NCBI GenBank assembly: GCA_029881255.1 | Contig: JAOUMY010000012.1 | Coordinates: forward strand, 1-64,000 | DNA: 64,000 bases | Origin: Gammaproteobacteria bacterium | GTDB lineage: Bacteria > Pseudomonadota > Gammaproteobacteria > S012-40 | Reading direction: 5' to 3' | Shown here: positions 16,626-27,562 of the stretch, piece after piece | Numbering within the stretch: position 1 is the first letter of the stretch | How the letters are laid out: each line of letters starts with the position of its first letter | Translations under genes and position numbers: made by a program | Notes under the pieces: model-generated | Seen by the model: the letters and a program-made list of their open reading frames with translations, nothing else | Databases searched by the model: none | Told to the model about the DNA's origin: nothing

Positions 16626-19600
16626 TTAATATGCGCTGATTTTTTCCGCAGTGATTACATAGAGCAAAGAATCCATGTTCCCGGTAACGCTGATGCGCGC
16701 ACCATCATTTAGACTAATTCCCTGATCTATCAGCGTCCCTGGTTGAATAACGCGCAATTCGTAGTTTATCCCTTGATCGGTTGTAAAAAGATAGTAGTCG
16801 CGGTTATAACCTCCATAATAAGAATATATCAGGCGTACTATCGTCCCCCGATAAACCGGTGTTTGTTGGCTGACAGCGTGAATTTCTCGCGGATAAAGTA
16901 CTAATTGATTCGGCGCGCCTTGCAGCATAGGTAAAAGTAACTCGACCTCGGCGCCAGTAGTCATCGTAACGCCACTGAGTGCCAGTGTAGATTCGCTAAT
17001 GGATACTAGTTTGAGTCCAAGATCTGTCATCACATGGTATCCAAGAAGATTGACTCCACAATCAAGTTGACGAGTTTGAGCTGTGCCTAATACTCTTGCT
17101 CGCAGAAGCGGCCCGTATAACATCGGTGCGGGGTTAGAGCTGTATTCAATGTGGGAGACGTTTATGGTGTTTCCACTTAACATCCCGCTGACAACAAGCG
17201 GCGGTCCCGCGGTGAATTCAAGTCCAGACGAAAAGGCCAGGGCGGTATCCACACTCAAGGTGTATTCCGTGCCGGAGGAATTGACGAACAGATATGTTCG
17301 GGTTAAGCCGTTATCACATAAACGCGTTACCACATAGCCTTCGAAACTTGTCTCGTTGCTAGTGTTGTTGGCATCAAAAAACGCTATACCGTGCAGCATG
17401 TGATTCGCGAGGTTACGAACATAGTGCGTTACGCTGAGTTGCATTCCGTCTGATATTACGAAGGGCAAAGTGTTTAGTGTGGCTTCATCTATGGCCAGAC
17501 GCGTCGAACCTTCGGTCTGAGCTGCAAATTCAAACACGCGCAATACGCTGCAATTCAATTGAAGTGGCGTGAGTTCACCAATAATTGTTCCTGTGATTGG
17601 TGGAGGAACCATGGCAATCGTAGGCGCGCTTTGTATGGACACGGCTACGAACGTATCGGCCTGGTAATTACCCCATATCTCCCATGCGCCAACGCCGGGT
17701 TGTAAAAGATCTGGAAAGATTTGCTTGTCAATGCGTACGCTCACAGGCCCATTGGAATCAATAAAATAATATTCATTAGCATTGGTTTGTTGACAGTCGA
17801 CAGCGGCGACATGGCCGAGTAGGCGCGTGTCAGTCGCGCGGGACATACTACTTACATGCATGACGTAGGTAGGACCGGTGTAGCGACCATTGGCCTGCAC
17901 GCGTTCACCTGGTTGAGGAATACCCATAGGTAGAAAGTTTTGAGCGGGGCCGCGCAGGGTAAATTCAGTACCGTCGTCTCGACGCAAACTAACACTGAAT
18001 ATTCCGCCGGTACAGCTAAAGGTATCTTCTATTCCGATCGCAGTGACTGTGCCGCTAAGTCCCACCGTGATACTGCCCTGATAAGCAATGCTTTCGACCT
18101 TGAATCTGTTCTGGTCAATATAATAGCCTGTTACACGAACATTGTCGTCCCAGCTAAAATTATTGTTTGGCGCTGTTGCGCCAAAGATTGTTGTATTGGC
18201 ATCCAACTCCAGCCGAACACTGCTTGCTGTTGCAGGAACAAACATAGTGTATCGGTTTTGCGTATCGCTACACGATACGGAACTAGCGAATTGACCAATA
18301 TCACTAATGAAACCAACAACATTGACTTGCTGTTGAGTTGGTGGAATTTTGATAAACGCAGGAGGACGCGTTAGCACTAGTGCCCTCTGTCCATTCTCAT
18401 CATTGATCCACTGACCCGCAACGAATACGGCCATTCCCGTTTGCAGAGGGGTGCCAGCATCTCGCACATAGGACGGGATGCTAATGCGTATCAATTCACC
18501 ACTATCTATTCGCATAAGATAACTATCTTCAGAATTGACACCGCTGGTCGGCAAAACGACTTCTATGGTACCGGTGTATGTCTGCTCGATGAGATAATTT
18601 TGTATGCTTTCAATTTGGACGACTTTGATGGCCCATCCAGTAAATGGCTGCGGTACGCTTGCACCAAGAATTTTGACACGCAAGCCCCTGAGCCTAAAGT
18701 TCATGGCCAGGTCTGTTAATGCTGTTGACAGTTGCAGCGGAATGGTTTGACCGCTTTCTGTTACCAGATGAAATTTTTGTATGTCACTGCCGGAATTTCC
18801 GGAAATGAGAAAGCCGGTAAACTGTTCAAGATTCGCTGTACCGCTTTGGATTTTCGTCACTACAAACCACGCTGGATTGTTGCCAGTCGTCTCCCAATAT
18901 CCAAGTAGTGAGACTTGTTGAGTACGCAGGGATATTGCCTGATGACGTAATGCTTCCTGCACTTTTAGCGTAATCGCCTGGCTACCCATTACTAGCGAAA
19001 AGACGTGACTTGCTTGTCCACCTGGCGTTAACGGATCGCCGACCATATAGGCAAGTATGCCGTTGAGATTGGTAAGATTATTTGTTGGTTTGACTGGCGT
19101 GGTTTCGCTTTCATCTTCGACATCGATTTCGGACACCTCGATACGCGCTTGCCCAAGAACGGGGTCTCTCTGTAACTGCCCCCGAATTTTTATGTGTGTG
19201 CCGATAGCAATTGAACTGAATTCGGTTTGCAGGCCAGGAGGAATGTTCAGCGCATACCAGCGGGCGAGGTCTGTAACCAGCCATAGACCACTACCAGGGA
19301 ACGCCGCGTTTTGGCTTAGAACGCCATTGAATTGCAATGTGTTGTTGCCGTCATCGCGCAGTCTCAACACTCTGAAATCACTGGTATGGACGACTACGCC
19401 ACTTTTGCGGCCATCGTATTGCATTTCAATGGTTTCAGGATAGTAATACCGAGGGTTATATCGAACGCGCTTGACCCGGTTTTGTGATACTGCCTGACGC
19501 AGATCAGTAAAGTAGTCATCCATACTGGAGACGTTATAGTTGCCCTGTAGAATTTCACTCGGGCGTTCTATATTGCTTCGTGATGTTAAATGTAGAGTGG

Positions 19601-19865
19601 AGTCTTCCTGTTCCGGACAGTCGCATTGTCTATGTATGGAAAATTCATATTCTTCTATCCCTGAACCCGCCCAGTTTTCCTGCATGCGAGTAAGTTCCGT
19701 CAAGAGTTCTGCTGTGGTTATGGGTTCATCAGAATTTTCCGACAGTGCTGGTTGGGAAAGTCCACATGCACTGATGAAGGATAGAAAAGTCGATAACAGA
19801 ATTGCATAGCAAACCAGACGCACGCCCCAAAATGGGGACGGAACCGCTTTTAATGAGCCCGCCAT
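16626..19865 (-). CDS. Giant lipoprotein: DUF6174 head plus repeated beta domains
   Basis: A 1079-residue lipoprotein (lipobox SACG; ribosome site gggggag). The head, at about residues 45-175, fits DUF6174: WAGSGIEEYEFSIHRQCDC, then a line ending in SMDDYFTDLRQAV and the RVRYNPRYYYPETI segment. The rest is a chain of roughly ten beta-rich units of 75-100 residues resembling DUF5666/OB-like folds, each with a G-x-V start, an x-L-x-C or similar Cys near residue 10-15, and a VxGxxxxxxF end (for example LSGTVTAIG, LLGHVAAVDC, ITGTIIGEL, FEGYVVTRLC). The one Cys per unit might pair between units. Function unknown; probably exposed at the surface or in the periplasm. Confidence 0.65.
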   Translation of the reverse strand: MAGSLKAVPSPFWGVRLVCYAILLSTFLSFISACGLSQPALSENSDEPITTAELLTELTRMQENWAGSGIEEYEFSIHRQCDCPEQEDSTLHLTSRSNIERPSEILQGNYNVSSMDDYFTDLRQAVSQNRVKRVRYNPRYYYPETIEMQYDGRKSGVVVHTSDFRVLRLRDDGNNTLQFNGVLSQNAAFPGSGLWLVTDLARWYALNIPPGLQTEFSSIAIGTHIKIRGQLQRDPVLGQARIEVSEIDVEDESETTPVKPTNNLTNLNGILAYMVGDPLTPGGQASHVFSLVMGSQAITLKVQEALRHQAISLRTQQVSLLGYWETTGNNPAWFVVTKIQSGTANLEQFTGFLISGNSGSDIQKFHLVTESGQTIPLQLSTALTDLAMNFRLRGLRVKILGASVPQPFTGWAIKVVQIESIQNYLIEQTYTGTIEVVLPTSGVNSEDSYLMRIDSGELIRISIPSYVRDAGTPLQTGMAVFVAGQWINDENGQRALVLTRPPAFIKIPPTQQQVNVVGFISDIGQFASSVSCSDTQNRYTMFVPATASSVRLELDANTTIFGATAPNNNFSWDDNVRVTGYYIDQNRFKVESIAYQGSITVGLSGTVTAIGIEDTFSCTGGIFSVSLRRDDGTEFTLRGPAQNFLPMGIPQPGERVQANGRYTGPTYVMHVSSMSRATDTRLLGHVAAVDCQQTNANEYYFIDSNGPVSVRIDKQIFPDLLQPGVGAWEIWGNYQADTFVAVSIQSAPTIAMVPPPITGTIIGELTPLQLNCSVLRVFEFAAQTEGSTRLAIDEATLNTLPFVISDGMQLSVTHYVRNLANHMLHGIAFFDANNTSNETSFEGYVVTRLCDNGLTRTYLFVNSSGTEYTLSVDTALAFSSGLEFTAGPPLVVSGMLSGNTINVSHIEYSSNPAPMLYGPLLRARVLGTAQTRQLDCGVNLLGYHVMTDLGLKLVSISESTLALSGVTMTTGAEVELLLPMLQGAPNQLVLYPREIHAVSQQTPVYRGTIVRLIYSYYGGYNRDYYLFTTDQGINYELRVIQPGTLIDQGISLNDGARISVTGNMDSLLYVITAEKISAY

Positions 19866-20290
19866 TGTTTCTCCCCCGAGAAGATTATTTTTTTGATTGC
19901 TTTAAAGATTAGTTGAAGCTCAAGCTGAGAGTCAACTGAGCAATTTACTTTTCTTGTATTAACAAAGTGGCAAACCAGAAAATCGAAAATCTGGAAAATA
20001 CTTAAATAAAACAATGTAATAGCTGGGTGTGAGGCATTTGTGTATAGCTATTAATCGTGACCATCCAGTAGTTTATAAAAATAATATGAAGTAATATGTT
20101 TCCTTTTTTGGCAATCATGATTTGGAAAGCGACGGGAGGAATTCGAAATTAAAGAGGATTTGTATGGGGGCGGGAGTTTCTTGTTGCGTGATAAAAAATG
20201 AGGGACTCTGCTGGATGCAGTATTCAGTTATCTGTTTTGAAAATAAGTAACAGCTGTGTGATGACTGAAATAGGAAGTAGGAAAATTCTG
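19866..20290. other. Intergenic region between divergent genes, no gene seen
   Basis: This 425-bp AT-rich region separates the giant lipoprotein gene from the cytochrome/propeller gene. The frame of the latter is open back to 20198, but the upstream part is not protein-like and the signal peptide follows the ATG at 20291. No clear promoter pair, terminator or RNA was found. Confidence 0.5.
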
Positions 20291-23188
20291 ATGAAAATAA
20301 TTACTCGATCATTTACAAAAATGAAAAATAGGGTATCCGGTTTTACGCCAGGATGCCGGCTGCTATTTTTGGGTTTAGCGTTGACGGTTTTTTCACTATT
20401 CTCGACCGTACACGCCGAGTCTTATACGCTTTTTGAATCCGGTCAGGTACGTCCCATAGTCTTGTCCGAAGATGGGGGCACTCTGTATGCTTTGAACACG
20501 CCAGATAATCGTCTGGAGATATTCGAAGTCGATTATAAAAAGCTCAAACACAAGGGATCGGTGCGTGTAGGTATCGAGCCAGTTGCAGTTGCGGTAAGAA
20601 ACGATGACGAGGTCTGGGTTGTTAATCACCTTTCCGATAGCGTCAGCATTGTGGATGTTTCTGACAAAGAAAGACCTCGCGTCACGCGAACGTTGAATGT
20701 TGGCGATGAGCCACGCGATATCGTATTTGCGGGTACGGAAAATATTCGCGCATTTATTACCACAGCGCACCGTGGACAAAATTCCCCTGTCGATCCGCAA
20801 CTGACTACGCCAGGTGTTGGACGTGCGGATGTTTGGGTGTTCGACGCAAAGACCGCTAGCAGGTCGACTAAGGCGAAGTACGAAACTATCATTACGGTGT
20901 TTACCGATACGCCACGAGCACTAGCTGTTTCGCCTGACGGTAAAAAGGTATACGTCGCTGGTTTCAATACCGGAAATCAAACAACGGTAATTTTTGACAC
21001 TACCGTTTCCATGAACGGCGGTCTACCAAACGCCGTCGTCAATGCGGATATGAATGGCGATGGGTTTGCTGAACCACATGAACTAAATACCGCCGGAGAA
21101 ATCCAGCCTTCCACCAGCTTGATCGTGAAATTTGATGGCCAGCATTGGGTGGATGACAAAGGACGTATCTGGGATGATCACGTTAAATTCAATCTACCGG
21201 ATAAAGATGTGTTCGTTATAGATGCAACACAAAGCCCGCCACGCCAGATCAATGGTGAGTTGGGATATTATGCCGGCGTTGGATCGACATTGTTCAATAT
21301 GGCAGTCAATCCGGTTAGCGGTAAAGTGTATGTGAGCAATCTGGAAGCCAGAAACCAGATTCGTTTTGAAGGTCCGGGTGGCGGCGGTAGCACCGTGCAA
21401 GGTCATAATGTCGAGAGCCGTATTACTGTACTCGATAGTGGCGTGACGCCGATACATCTGAACAAGCATATCGATCGCAGCGCGTGTTGCAAGTCCATTC
21501 CTAATGATGAGAATGCACGCAGCGTGGCCTTTCCGATGGATATGGCCGTTTCAAGAGACGGCAAGCAACTTTTTGTTGCGGGTTACGGATCTAACAAAAT
21601 CGCTATTTACGATACCGAAAAGCTGGAAAAAAATAGTTTCGAGCCGAGTCTTGCTGATCAGGTTGTTCTGACGGGCGGTGGTCCGGCCGGTATTGTTGTA
21701 GATAAAAATGCACGTTTTGGATTTGTGCTGACACGCTTCGATGACGGAATTTCGGTTATCGATCTTAGAGAACGTAAAGAGCTGTCACACATCACGATGT
21801 ACAGTCCTGAGCCGGCCAGCATTACTGAAGGCCGTCGTTTTCTCTATGATGCCTCTTTGACTTCTGGCAGTGGCGATCAGGCATGTGCCGGATGTCATGT
21901 ATTCGGAGATTTCGATTCTATCGCCTGGGATCTGGGTAATCCGGATGGTAGTGATGTGCACAACCCTGGTCCATTAAAGATTGATCACGCAGATTTCGGT
22001 TTGCCACTTGATCCTAATTTCAAACCGATGAAAGGACCAATGTCGACGCAAAGCTTGCGCGGTCTGGCAAATCATGGCCCAATGCACTGGCGTGGTGATC
22101 GTCACGGTGGTGGTCCGGGTATTGTCAATGAGCAACCCGATGGTGGTTCGTTCAGCGAAGATGCTGCATATAAAGCGTTTAATGGCGCCTTTGTCGGTTT
22201 GATCGGACGCAGTGAACCGTTAACCAACGCACAAATGCAGGCATTTACGGATTTCGCCTTGCAGATCACCTATCCACCTAATCCAATCCGTGCTTTGGAC
22301 AATTCACTTAGCACAGCGCAGGAGGCGGGACGTCAGTTCTTCTTCGATGAAACCAAGATTGCCGATTCGGTATTCCATTGCGGTGGTTGCCACGTCGTGG
22401 ATAGAGAAGCCAACAAAGCCTTTGGTGTTTCCAAGCCGGGGTTTTTCGGTACCGATGGCAGTTACACCTTTGCCTTCCAGCCACAGTTTTACAAGGTTCC
22501 TCAGTTGAGAAATCTGTATCAGAAAGTGGGTAAGTTCGGCATGAGTAATAGCGGCTATTTTCTGGCTGATGATCCATTCTCGGGAAATCCGTTCTTTAAT
22601 CCGAATCAACACATGGGAGATCAGATTCGTGGTTTCGGATTCATGCACGATGGATCGGTCGACACCACGTTTCGTTTTCACAACATAGTGGGATTCTTGC
22701 CGCGTCCAGCAGGTACGGTAACGCCTTTAGATCCAGGTAATCCGGAAAGTCTGCCTATTTCTCCAGAAGGCATGCAGATTCGCCGCAATCTGGAACAGTT
22801 TCTGTTCGTGTTTGACAGCAATCTGTTTCCCATCGTAGGGCAACAGGTCACTCTGACAGGAAACGATAGCGACAGCGCCAAGAGCCGTGTTGCATTAATG
22901 CAACAGCGTGCAGACCTGGGCGAGTGCGATCTGATTGCGACGAGTGGTTCAAGAGGGTATTTCTATGTTGGTGGTGGAGAATTTATATCCAGCAGTCAAT
23001 TTGATGGTACCCTCGCGGCTGCAGACTTGATGCAAAATGCAGAAAGACGCGCTCTGACCTACACCTGTGCGGTCCCGGGTAATGGCGTCCGAATCGCGTT
23101 GGATAGAGATGAAGATGGTTTCTTTGATGGCGTGGAAATGCGATCAGGAAGTGATCCTGCTGACCCGAACAGCACACCGGCAATATAA
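20291..23188 (+). CDS. YVTN-type beta-propeller fused to di-heme cytochrome c peroxidase-like domain
   Basis: A 965-residue exported protein from the ATG at 20291, chosen because a signal peptide (LLFLGLALTVFSLFSTVHA) follows it and an aggaag-like site precedes it; the frame extends back to 20198. Residues about 60-500 are a seven-bladed-type propeller with YVTN-like repeats (LSEDGGTLYALNTPDNRLEI split as LSEDGGTLYALN and DNRLEI; DGKKVYVAGF; DGKQLFVAGYGSNKI). Residues about 510-930 contain two heme attachment sites, CAGCH at about 532 and CGGCH at about 697, arranged as in MauG/di-heme peroxidases, with DPFSGNPFF and DGSVDTTFRFHN typical of that family. It probably acts in periplasmic redox chemistry, perhaps modifying a protein or using a metal or peroxide. 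It is monocistronic and ends at a strong terminator. Confidence 0.8.
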   Translation: MKIITRSFTKMKNRVSGFTPGCRLLFLGLALTVFSLFSTVHAESYTLFESGQVRPIVLSEDGGTLYALNTPDNRLEIFEVDYKKLKHKGSVRVGIEPVAVAVRNDDEVWVVNHLSDSVSIVDVSDKERPRVTRTLNVGDEPRDIVFAGTENIRAFITTAHRGQNSPVDPQLTTPGVGRADVWVFDAKTASRSTKAKYETIITVFTDTPRALAVSPDGKKVYVAGFNTGNQTTVIFDTTVSMNGGLPNAVVNADMNGDGFAEPHELNTAGEIQPSTSLIVKFDGQHWVDDKGRIWDDHVKFNLPDKDVFVIDATQSPPRQINGELGYYAGVGSTLFNMAVNPVSGKVYVSNLEARNQIRFEGPGGGGSTVQGHNVESRITVLDSGVTPIHLNKHIDRSACCKSIPNDENARSVAFPMDMAVSRDGKQLFVAGYGSNKIAIYDTEKLEKNSFEPSLADQVVLTGGGPAGIVVDKNARFGFVLTRFDDGISVIDLRERKELSHITMYSPEPASITEGRRFLYDASLTSGSGDQACAGCHVFGDFDSIAWDLGNPDGSDVHNPGPLKIDHADFGLPLDPNFKPMKGPMSTQSLRGLANHGPMHWRGDRHGGGPGIVNEQPDGGSFSEDAAYKAFNGAFVGLIGRSEPLTNAQMQAFTDFALQITYPPNPIRALDNSLSTAQEAGRQFFFDETKIADSVFHCGGCHVVDREANKAFGVSKPGFFGTDGSYTFAFQPQFYKVPQLRNLYQKVGKFGMSNSGYFLADDPFSGNPFFNPNQHMGDQIRGFGFMHDGSVDTTFRFHNIVGFLPRPAGTVTPLDPGNPESLPISPEGMQIRRNLEQFLFVFDSNLFPIVGQQVTLTGNDSDSAKSRVALMQQRADLGECDLIATSGSRGYFYVGGGEFISSSQFDGTLAAADLMQNAERRALTYTCAVPGNGVRIALDRDEDGFFDGVEMRSGSDPADPNSTPAI

Positions 23189-23213
23189 GCCGACTTATCA
23201 CTGTTCAAAAACT

Positions 23214-23243
23214 GAGGCCACTTTCAAAGTGGCCTCTTATTTT
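23214..23243. terminator. Bidirectional intrinsic terminator
   Basis: The stem GAGGCCACT / AGTGGCCTC with a 5-nt loop (TTCAA) is followed by TTATTTTA. It lies between the convergent genes ending at 23188 and 23242 and can serve both. Confidence 0.85.
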
Positions 23244-25785
23244 ATGCGTTTTCCGTTTCTCGAAATTGGTATGCCTGCGAGACGACCTGACCGACTAATT
23301 CCTGGATCTTGTTTAATTGATCGTCAACATTTTCACCCGCTTCTTTGCAGCTGGATTCGAGGAGACCGGCGGCCTCTTGCAATGACGTGGCACCGATAGT
23401 TGCGGAGGCGCTCTTCAAGGAATGCGCTAGTCGTTCGGCATTGGTGAGATTGCGGTTTTCAATTTCCGAGGCGATGTCTGTAGTGACATGGGCGTATTGC
23501 GCTACAAACATGTCCAGTAACTTCTTATAAAGTGTGCGATCATTGTTCAATCGTTCAAGTGCGGTGGCTCTGTCCACATCCACAATCGCTTGCGTCGGCT
23601 GGACTGATTGAGGATTAACCCAGTTGGCGAGCGTCTTCCACATGGTATCGACGGAAATAGGCTTACTGATGAAATCATTCATTCCCACCTCCAATGCTTT
23701 TTCGCGATCGCCCGACATGGCGTTAGCCGTCAAGGCAATAATGGGCAAATGCTTTAGTTTTGGATTGGCGCGAATGCTTTGTGTCGTCATATATCCATCC
23801 ATAACTGGCATCTGACAATCCATGAGTATTCCGTCAAAGTTTTCTGTTTCAAGTATGTTCAATGCTTCCTGGCCATTATTGGCAATGGAGACACGGATAC
23901 CACTTTCCTGCAACAGGCTTTGAGTAAGCTCCTGGTTAAATGCGTTGTCCTCAACCACAAGTATATGACAACCGCGTAGTTTGCTCACGGCGGTCTTATC
24001 GATGTTTTTGCCAGCGTATTTTTGTACGACATTATTGCTATCGTGTCCCAGGGCGACTCGAATTGCGGTATATAACGAGGGCGTTGTTAGGGGCTTGGTA
24101 ACACAGGTGGAAATGCCCGCAGAATGAAATTCCGCGCCATCATTTACGTCGCCATATGATGTCATTAATATCGTTGGAGGTATTTCGTCACGCTGGTGTA
24201 ACTGTCGTATCCGTTGCAGGGTCGCGATACCACAGAGATTCGGCATGTCCCTGTCTATTATGATCAGGTCAAATCGTGAATGAAAATCAGACAGCCGCAT
24301 TTTGGTAATGGCATCTTTCCCTGAATCTGCCAGGCTTACCTCGAAGCCCATGCGCTTTAGCATATTCGCCATGAGCCGTCGTGCATTCGCATTGTCATCG
24401 ACGAGCAATATGCGTAAGCGTCCAACAGATTTAAAAGGAATCCGTTCCCGAGAAGAGGATTTCGTGTCTTTATTCAGTAAAACCGTTGCATGAAACGTAC
24501 TGCCAACACCGGGTAAACTGTCGACAGTGATGTTGCCTTGCATTAAATGCGTCAGTTGTTTTGTGATTGCCAGTCCCAAGCCGGTGCCGCCATAGTTTCG
24601 AGTGGTGGAACTGTCGGCCTGATGAAAAGAACTGAATAGAGACTGTTGCTGGTCGAGGTTCATACCGATACCGGTATCCTTAACGGAGAAGCGCAAGTAA
24701 ACCTCATTTGCAGATTCCTGTTCAGTCTGCACGGTCACCAGGATCTCGCCTTTTGCATTGGTAAACTTGACCGCGTTATTACAGAGGTTGACAAGAATTT
24801 GCCCCAAACGCAGCGGGTCACCTACGAGGTTTTTATTAACCTCAGGGTGAACATCAAACATCAATTCGATGCGCTTACGCTGCGCCGACAGTCCTATGAC
24901 TGCCGCGAGATTTTCCAATACATCGTCAAGATTAAATGGTATAGATTCGATTTGCAGTTTACCCGCTTCAATCTTTGAGAAATCCAGGATGTCATTAATT
25001 ACACCAAGCAGACTTTCTGCGGAGCTATTCGCTTTCGCGATATAGTCGCGTTGCTGTGGGTTTGACGAAAGCTTGAGGGCAAGATTAGACATTCCGATGA
25101 CGGCATTTAGTGGTGTACGGATTTCATGACTCATGTTCGCCAGAAAACGGGATTTTGCATGATTGGCATCCTCTGCCTTTTCCTTGGCTCTGAGTAGATC
25201 CCCTTCGAAATGGATGCTCAAGCGTGCAAAATAAACCAGAACGCCAGTAACAATCACATACACCGTAATGGTGGACGCGAGATAAAAGTAATTATTCGCA
25301 ATGACGGCATCGACTTCGCGGAAACCGAGCAATCCGTGGTCTGTCAACCATGTAGCAAACCACGCGGAAACAGATAGGAGTGCGCAGCAGAGTAGATAGA
25401 TTTTTTCATAGCGCCACGAAAAGATGACAAAAGAAAGCGTGAATGCCAGAAGTAGCATTTGTTCAAGATGGCCAGATGGGCCAATGTCGTGGGCGCCTGC
25501 GGTGATTGCCAAGGTTGATATGAGCAACCAGGTCAGCCGCGCCACGGTGTGCTTGTGGCGGTTGTGGAAATAGCTTCCCATTAAGAAGCTAAGACATACT
25601 AAAAAGGCACAGGCGGCCAAAAAGGGGAGTTTGAAATAGAGCGCGAAAACCACCCACGCCAGACTAAACCACAGTATGACGCGGCATAACAATCTGGAAA
25701 CGCCTATACGGCGCTGAAAATCAGAGCTTTCCTGGTAACTCTGCCTCTCCAGTTGTTTGTTGAGACTCGATCCTGAGTCCAGCAT
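23242..25785 (-). CDS. Hybrid sensor histidine kinase with two receivers and HPt
   Basis: An 847-residue inner-membrane kinase. Order: about six membrane segments (residues 30-200), HisKA with the SHEIRTPL box (His about 220), HATPase_c ([24 protein letters not shown]), receiver 1 (Asp about 511 in IIIDRDMPN), receiver 2 (Asp about 656 in [11 protein letters not shown]; lysine in ISKPI), and a C-terminal HPt domain with [13 protein letters not shown] (His about 788). This is the full phosphorelay set in one chain, as in BarA-type kinases, but with two receivers. No cognate regulator is adjacent; the partner must be elsewhere. The membrane sensor has no known ligand-binding motif. Confidence 0.9.
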   Translation of the reverse strand: MLDSGSSLNKQLERQSYQESSDFQRRIGVSRLLCRVILWFSLAWVVFALYFKLPFLAACAFLVCLSFLMGSYFHNRHKHTVARLTWLLISTLAITAGAHDIGPSGHLEQMLLLAFTLSFVIFSWRYEKIYLLCCALLSVSAWFATWLTDHGLLGFREVDAVIANNYFYLASTITVYVIVTGVLVYFARLSIHFEGDLLRAKEKAEDANHAKSRFLANMSHEIRTPLNAVIGMSNLALKLSSNPQQRDYIAKANSSAESLLGVINDILDFSKIEAGKLQIESIPFNLDDVLENLAAVIGLSAQRKRIELMFDVHPEVNKNLVGDPLRLGQILVNLCNNAVKFTNAKGEILVTVQTEQESANEVYLRFSVKDTGIGMNLDQQQSLFSSFHQADSSTTRNYGGTGLGLAITKQLTHLMQGNITVDSLPGVGSTFHATVLLNKDTKSSSRERIPFKSVGRLRILLVDDNANARRLMANMLKRMGFEVSLADSGKDAITKMRLSDFHSRFDLIIIDRDMPNLCGIATLQRIRQLHQRDEIPPTILMTSYGDVNDGAEFHSAGISTCVTKPLTTPSLYTAIRVALGHDSNNVVQKYAGKNIDKTAVSKLRGCHILVVEDNAFNQELTQSLLQESGIRVSIANNGQEALNILETENFDGILMDCQMPVMDGYMTTQSIRANPKLKHLPIIALTANAMSGDREKALEVGMNDFISKPISVDTMWKTLANWVNPQSVQPTQAIVDVDRATALERLNNDRTLYKKLLDMFVAQYAHVTTDIASEIENRNLTNAERLAHSLKSASATIGATSLQEAAGLLESSCKEAGENVDDQLNKIQELVGQVVSQAYQFRETENA

Positions 25786-26099
25786 TTAGTTTCCCCTGAA
25801 TGACATTTATCATTGTTATGGATAGTGCACGTAGCGGGCGAATACCTACGCGGCGTACTGAAATGGCATTTTGGGGGAAATTCGCTGTTTAAACAAGGGT
25901 ATTACTCCAAGAAAGGTGGTATTTTCTTCTAAATCCGTAGCTTGTCAGTTCATTTGTTTGCCTGGGACGACACTTTGGTTTTCTATTCGGTCGCAATTCT
26001 TGTCCATTCACGACGCTATACTACCGCCTGTCGCATTTCCATTGAGTCGCCAGCCCCTGAGTCGTTAGAGTAGCGACATGCCCACTGCGAGAAAAAATA
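25786..26099. other. Intergenic region between divergent transcription units
   Basis: This 314-bp region separates the hybrid kinase gene from the eight-gene export operon. It has no open frame with protein-like content. It should contain the promoters of both; a TATACT at about 26020 is a possible -10 element for the operon, without a clear -35 box. Confidence 0.45.
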
Positions 26100-26894
26100 A
26101 TGAGCAAACCTCTAACATTTACATTTCCGCTTTTGATGTTGTCGTTAGTGCTCAGTTCTTGTGCCAGTACAGGAATCGATGTTCGTTCAGTTAGAGAAAC
26201 AGATAGCCTGTTGGTGAAACATGCGCTGGCAGAGAATGAGGCAATTCTGTTGGAACTTGGAAACTTTACGGACCAATTTAGTCGCTACGAACAGGCGAAA
26301 GCCCACTATCAAATAGCGTTGAATACACATGACAGGCCATCCACAAACAAAGCCATTGAGATATTCGAAGCACTATTGGATGAACCCCGGTTTGTTGCGG
26401 ATGTGCGCCGATCGGCTGAATTAAACGCCTACTACGGATCTGCCTATACCCTGAAGGCGAGAGATTTTCCCGGGCTATGGATAGTCAACAATCTCACGCC
26501 TGTTGGTTACATACGTATTTACTACGTATGGAGAGGAAAACGCTATCTCAATCGGGCAGTAGACATCGAACCGAGTCATCCGGTGGTGAGATTGATACGC
26601 GCCAATACCCTGGTAAATATCCCCCGCGTTTTTGGACAGTTTGCGCGTGGGCGTGAGGATTTCGCATTACTCAGAAAGTGGATGGAAAATCCAGAGGAGA
26701 ATGAGCGATATGAAATGCTATTGCGTGACGAACGATTCTATATGCCGGTGTATTTCTCTCTTGCAGAGTTCTATCGAATATACCTAAGCCCGGACCAGGC
26801 GCGTGAAATCTACGAAAAAATCATTCGGCTTTCACCGCATTCGGTATATGCCGAAGCGGCGCGAACAGCCCTGAACACCTTGCAGACATCCTAA
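26100..26894 (+). CDS. TPR-like lipoprotein, first gene of export operon
   Basis: A 264-residue lipoprotein (signal peptide ending LSSCAS) rich in paired helices of the TPR type: QAKAHYQIALN, NKAIEIFEALLDE, RYLNRAVDIEPSHP, AREIYEKIIRLSPHS. It probably sits at the inner face of the outer membrane or on the inner membrane and acts as a scaffold. Eleven nucleotides and a strong ribosome site separate it from the next TPR gene. All eight genes up to 33242 are contiguous or overlapping, so this protein should belong to the same machine as the ABC transporter. Confidence 0.7.
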   Translation: MSKPLTFTFPLLMLSLVLSSCASTGIDVRSVRETDSLLVKHALAENEAILLELGNFTDQFSRYEQAKAHYQIALNTHDRPSTNKAIEIFEALLDEPRFVADVRRSAELNAYYGSAYTLKARDFPGLWIVNNLTPVGYIRIYYVWRGKRYLNRAVDIEPSHPVVRLIRANTLVNIPRVFGQFARGREDFALLRKWMENPEENERYEMLLRDERFYMPVYFSLAEFYRIYLSPDQAREIYEKIIRLSPHSVYAEAARTALNTLQTS

Positions 26895-26905
26895 GGAGTA
26901 AAACG

Positions 26906-27562
26906 ATGGATTGGAAAACAACGATTGTTATCGGTTTTGGATTGCTGGTACTCAATACCTCTGCATTTTCAGTGACGATATTGGAGAACGAACCGCTCAT
27001 GAAAGACGCGATGGTTCAATTCTCACTCGCCAGTGATGGCGTGGCCAGCGCAGTTGATCCTGCGCTAACATTTTTTCGCGAATTGCAGCAGCGGTACCCG
27101 GAAGATCCCATGATCCTGGCGCGAATCGGCAGTCTAACCTCGATGCAAGCGAGAGATGCATGGGCTCCCTGGAACAAGATGCGTTATGCCGAACAAGGAC
27201 TGGATATGCTTGATCAGGCCCTGGAAAAAGTCGAACCAGACTCGAAAGATACTTTTCGCGGCGTGCACTATATTCATTCGGTTCGATTGATCGCTGCCAT
27301 CACATTTTCTCAAATGCCAGGCTTTTTCAATCGCCACGGGCAGGCGGAAAGATTGTTCAACAAAATTGTGAGTGACTCAGCTTTCACACAGACGCCGCAA
27401 GATTTTCAGGCGCAGGTATGGTTGTCCTATGCCGATATGGCGGTGCAACAGAATCAGACGCTATTGGCTAGAACACGATTGAAAAAAGCTGCCGCGATCT
27501 CGCCTCAGAGCGAGGCGGGCAACAAGGCGACTCAATTATTGCTGAGTGGAGATATCCAATGA
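26906..27562 (+). CDS. Exported TPR-like protein
   Basis: A 218-residue protein preceded by aaggagt. Its N-terminal hydrophobic segment (IVIGFGLLVLNTSAFS) looks like a signal peptide. The mature part has helical repeat features (LTFFRELQQRYPEDP; GLDMLDQALEKVEP; ARTRLKKAAAISPQSE). It shares its general layout with the preceding lipoprotein. Its stop overlaps the ATG of the ATPase gene (ATGA), a sign of translational coupling. Likely a periplasmic partner of the transporter; the substrate is unknown. Confidence 0.65.
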   Translation: MDWKTTIVIGFGLLVLNTSAFSVTILENEPLMKDAMVQFSLASDGVASAVDPALTFFRELQQRYPEDPMILARIGSLTSMQARDAWAPWNKMRYAEQGLDMLDQALEKVEPDSKDTFRGVHYIHSVRLIAAITFSQMPGFFNRHGQAERLFNKIVSDSAFTQTPQDFQAQVWLSYADMAVQQNQTLLARTRLKKAAAISPQSEAGNKATQLLLSGDIQ

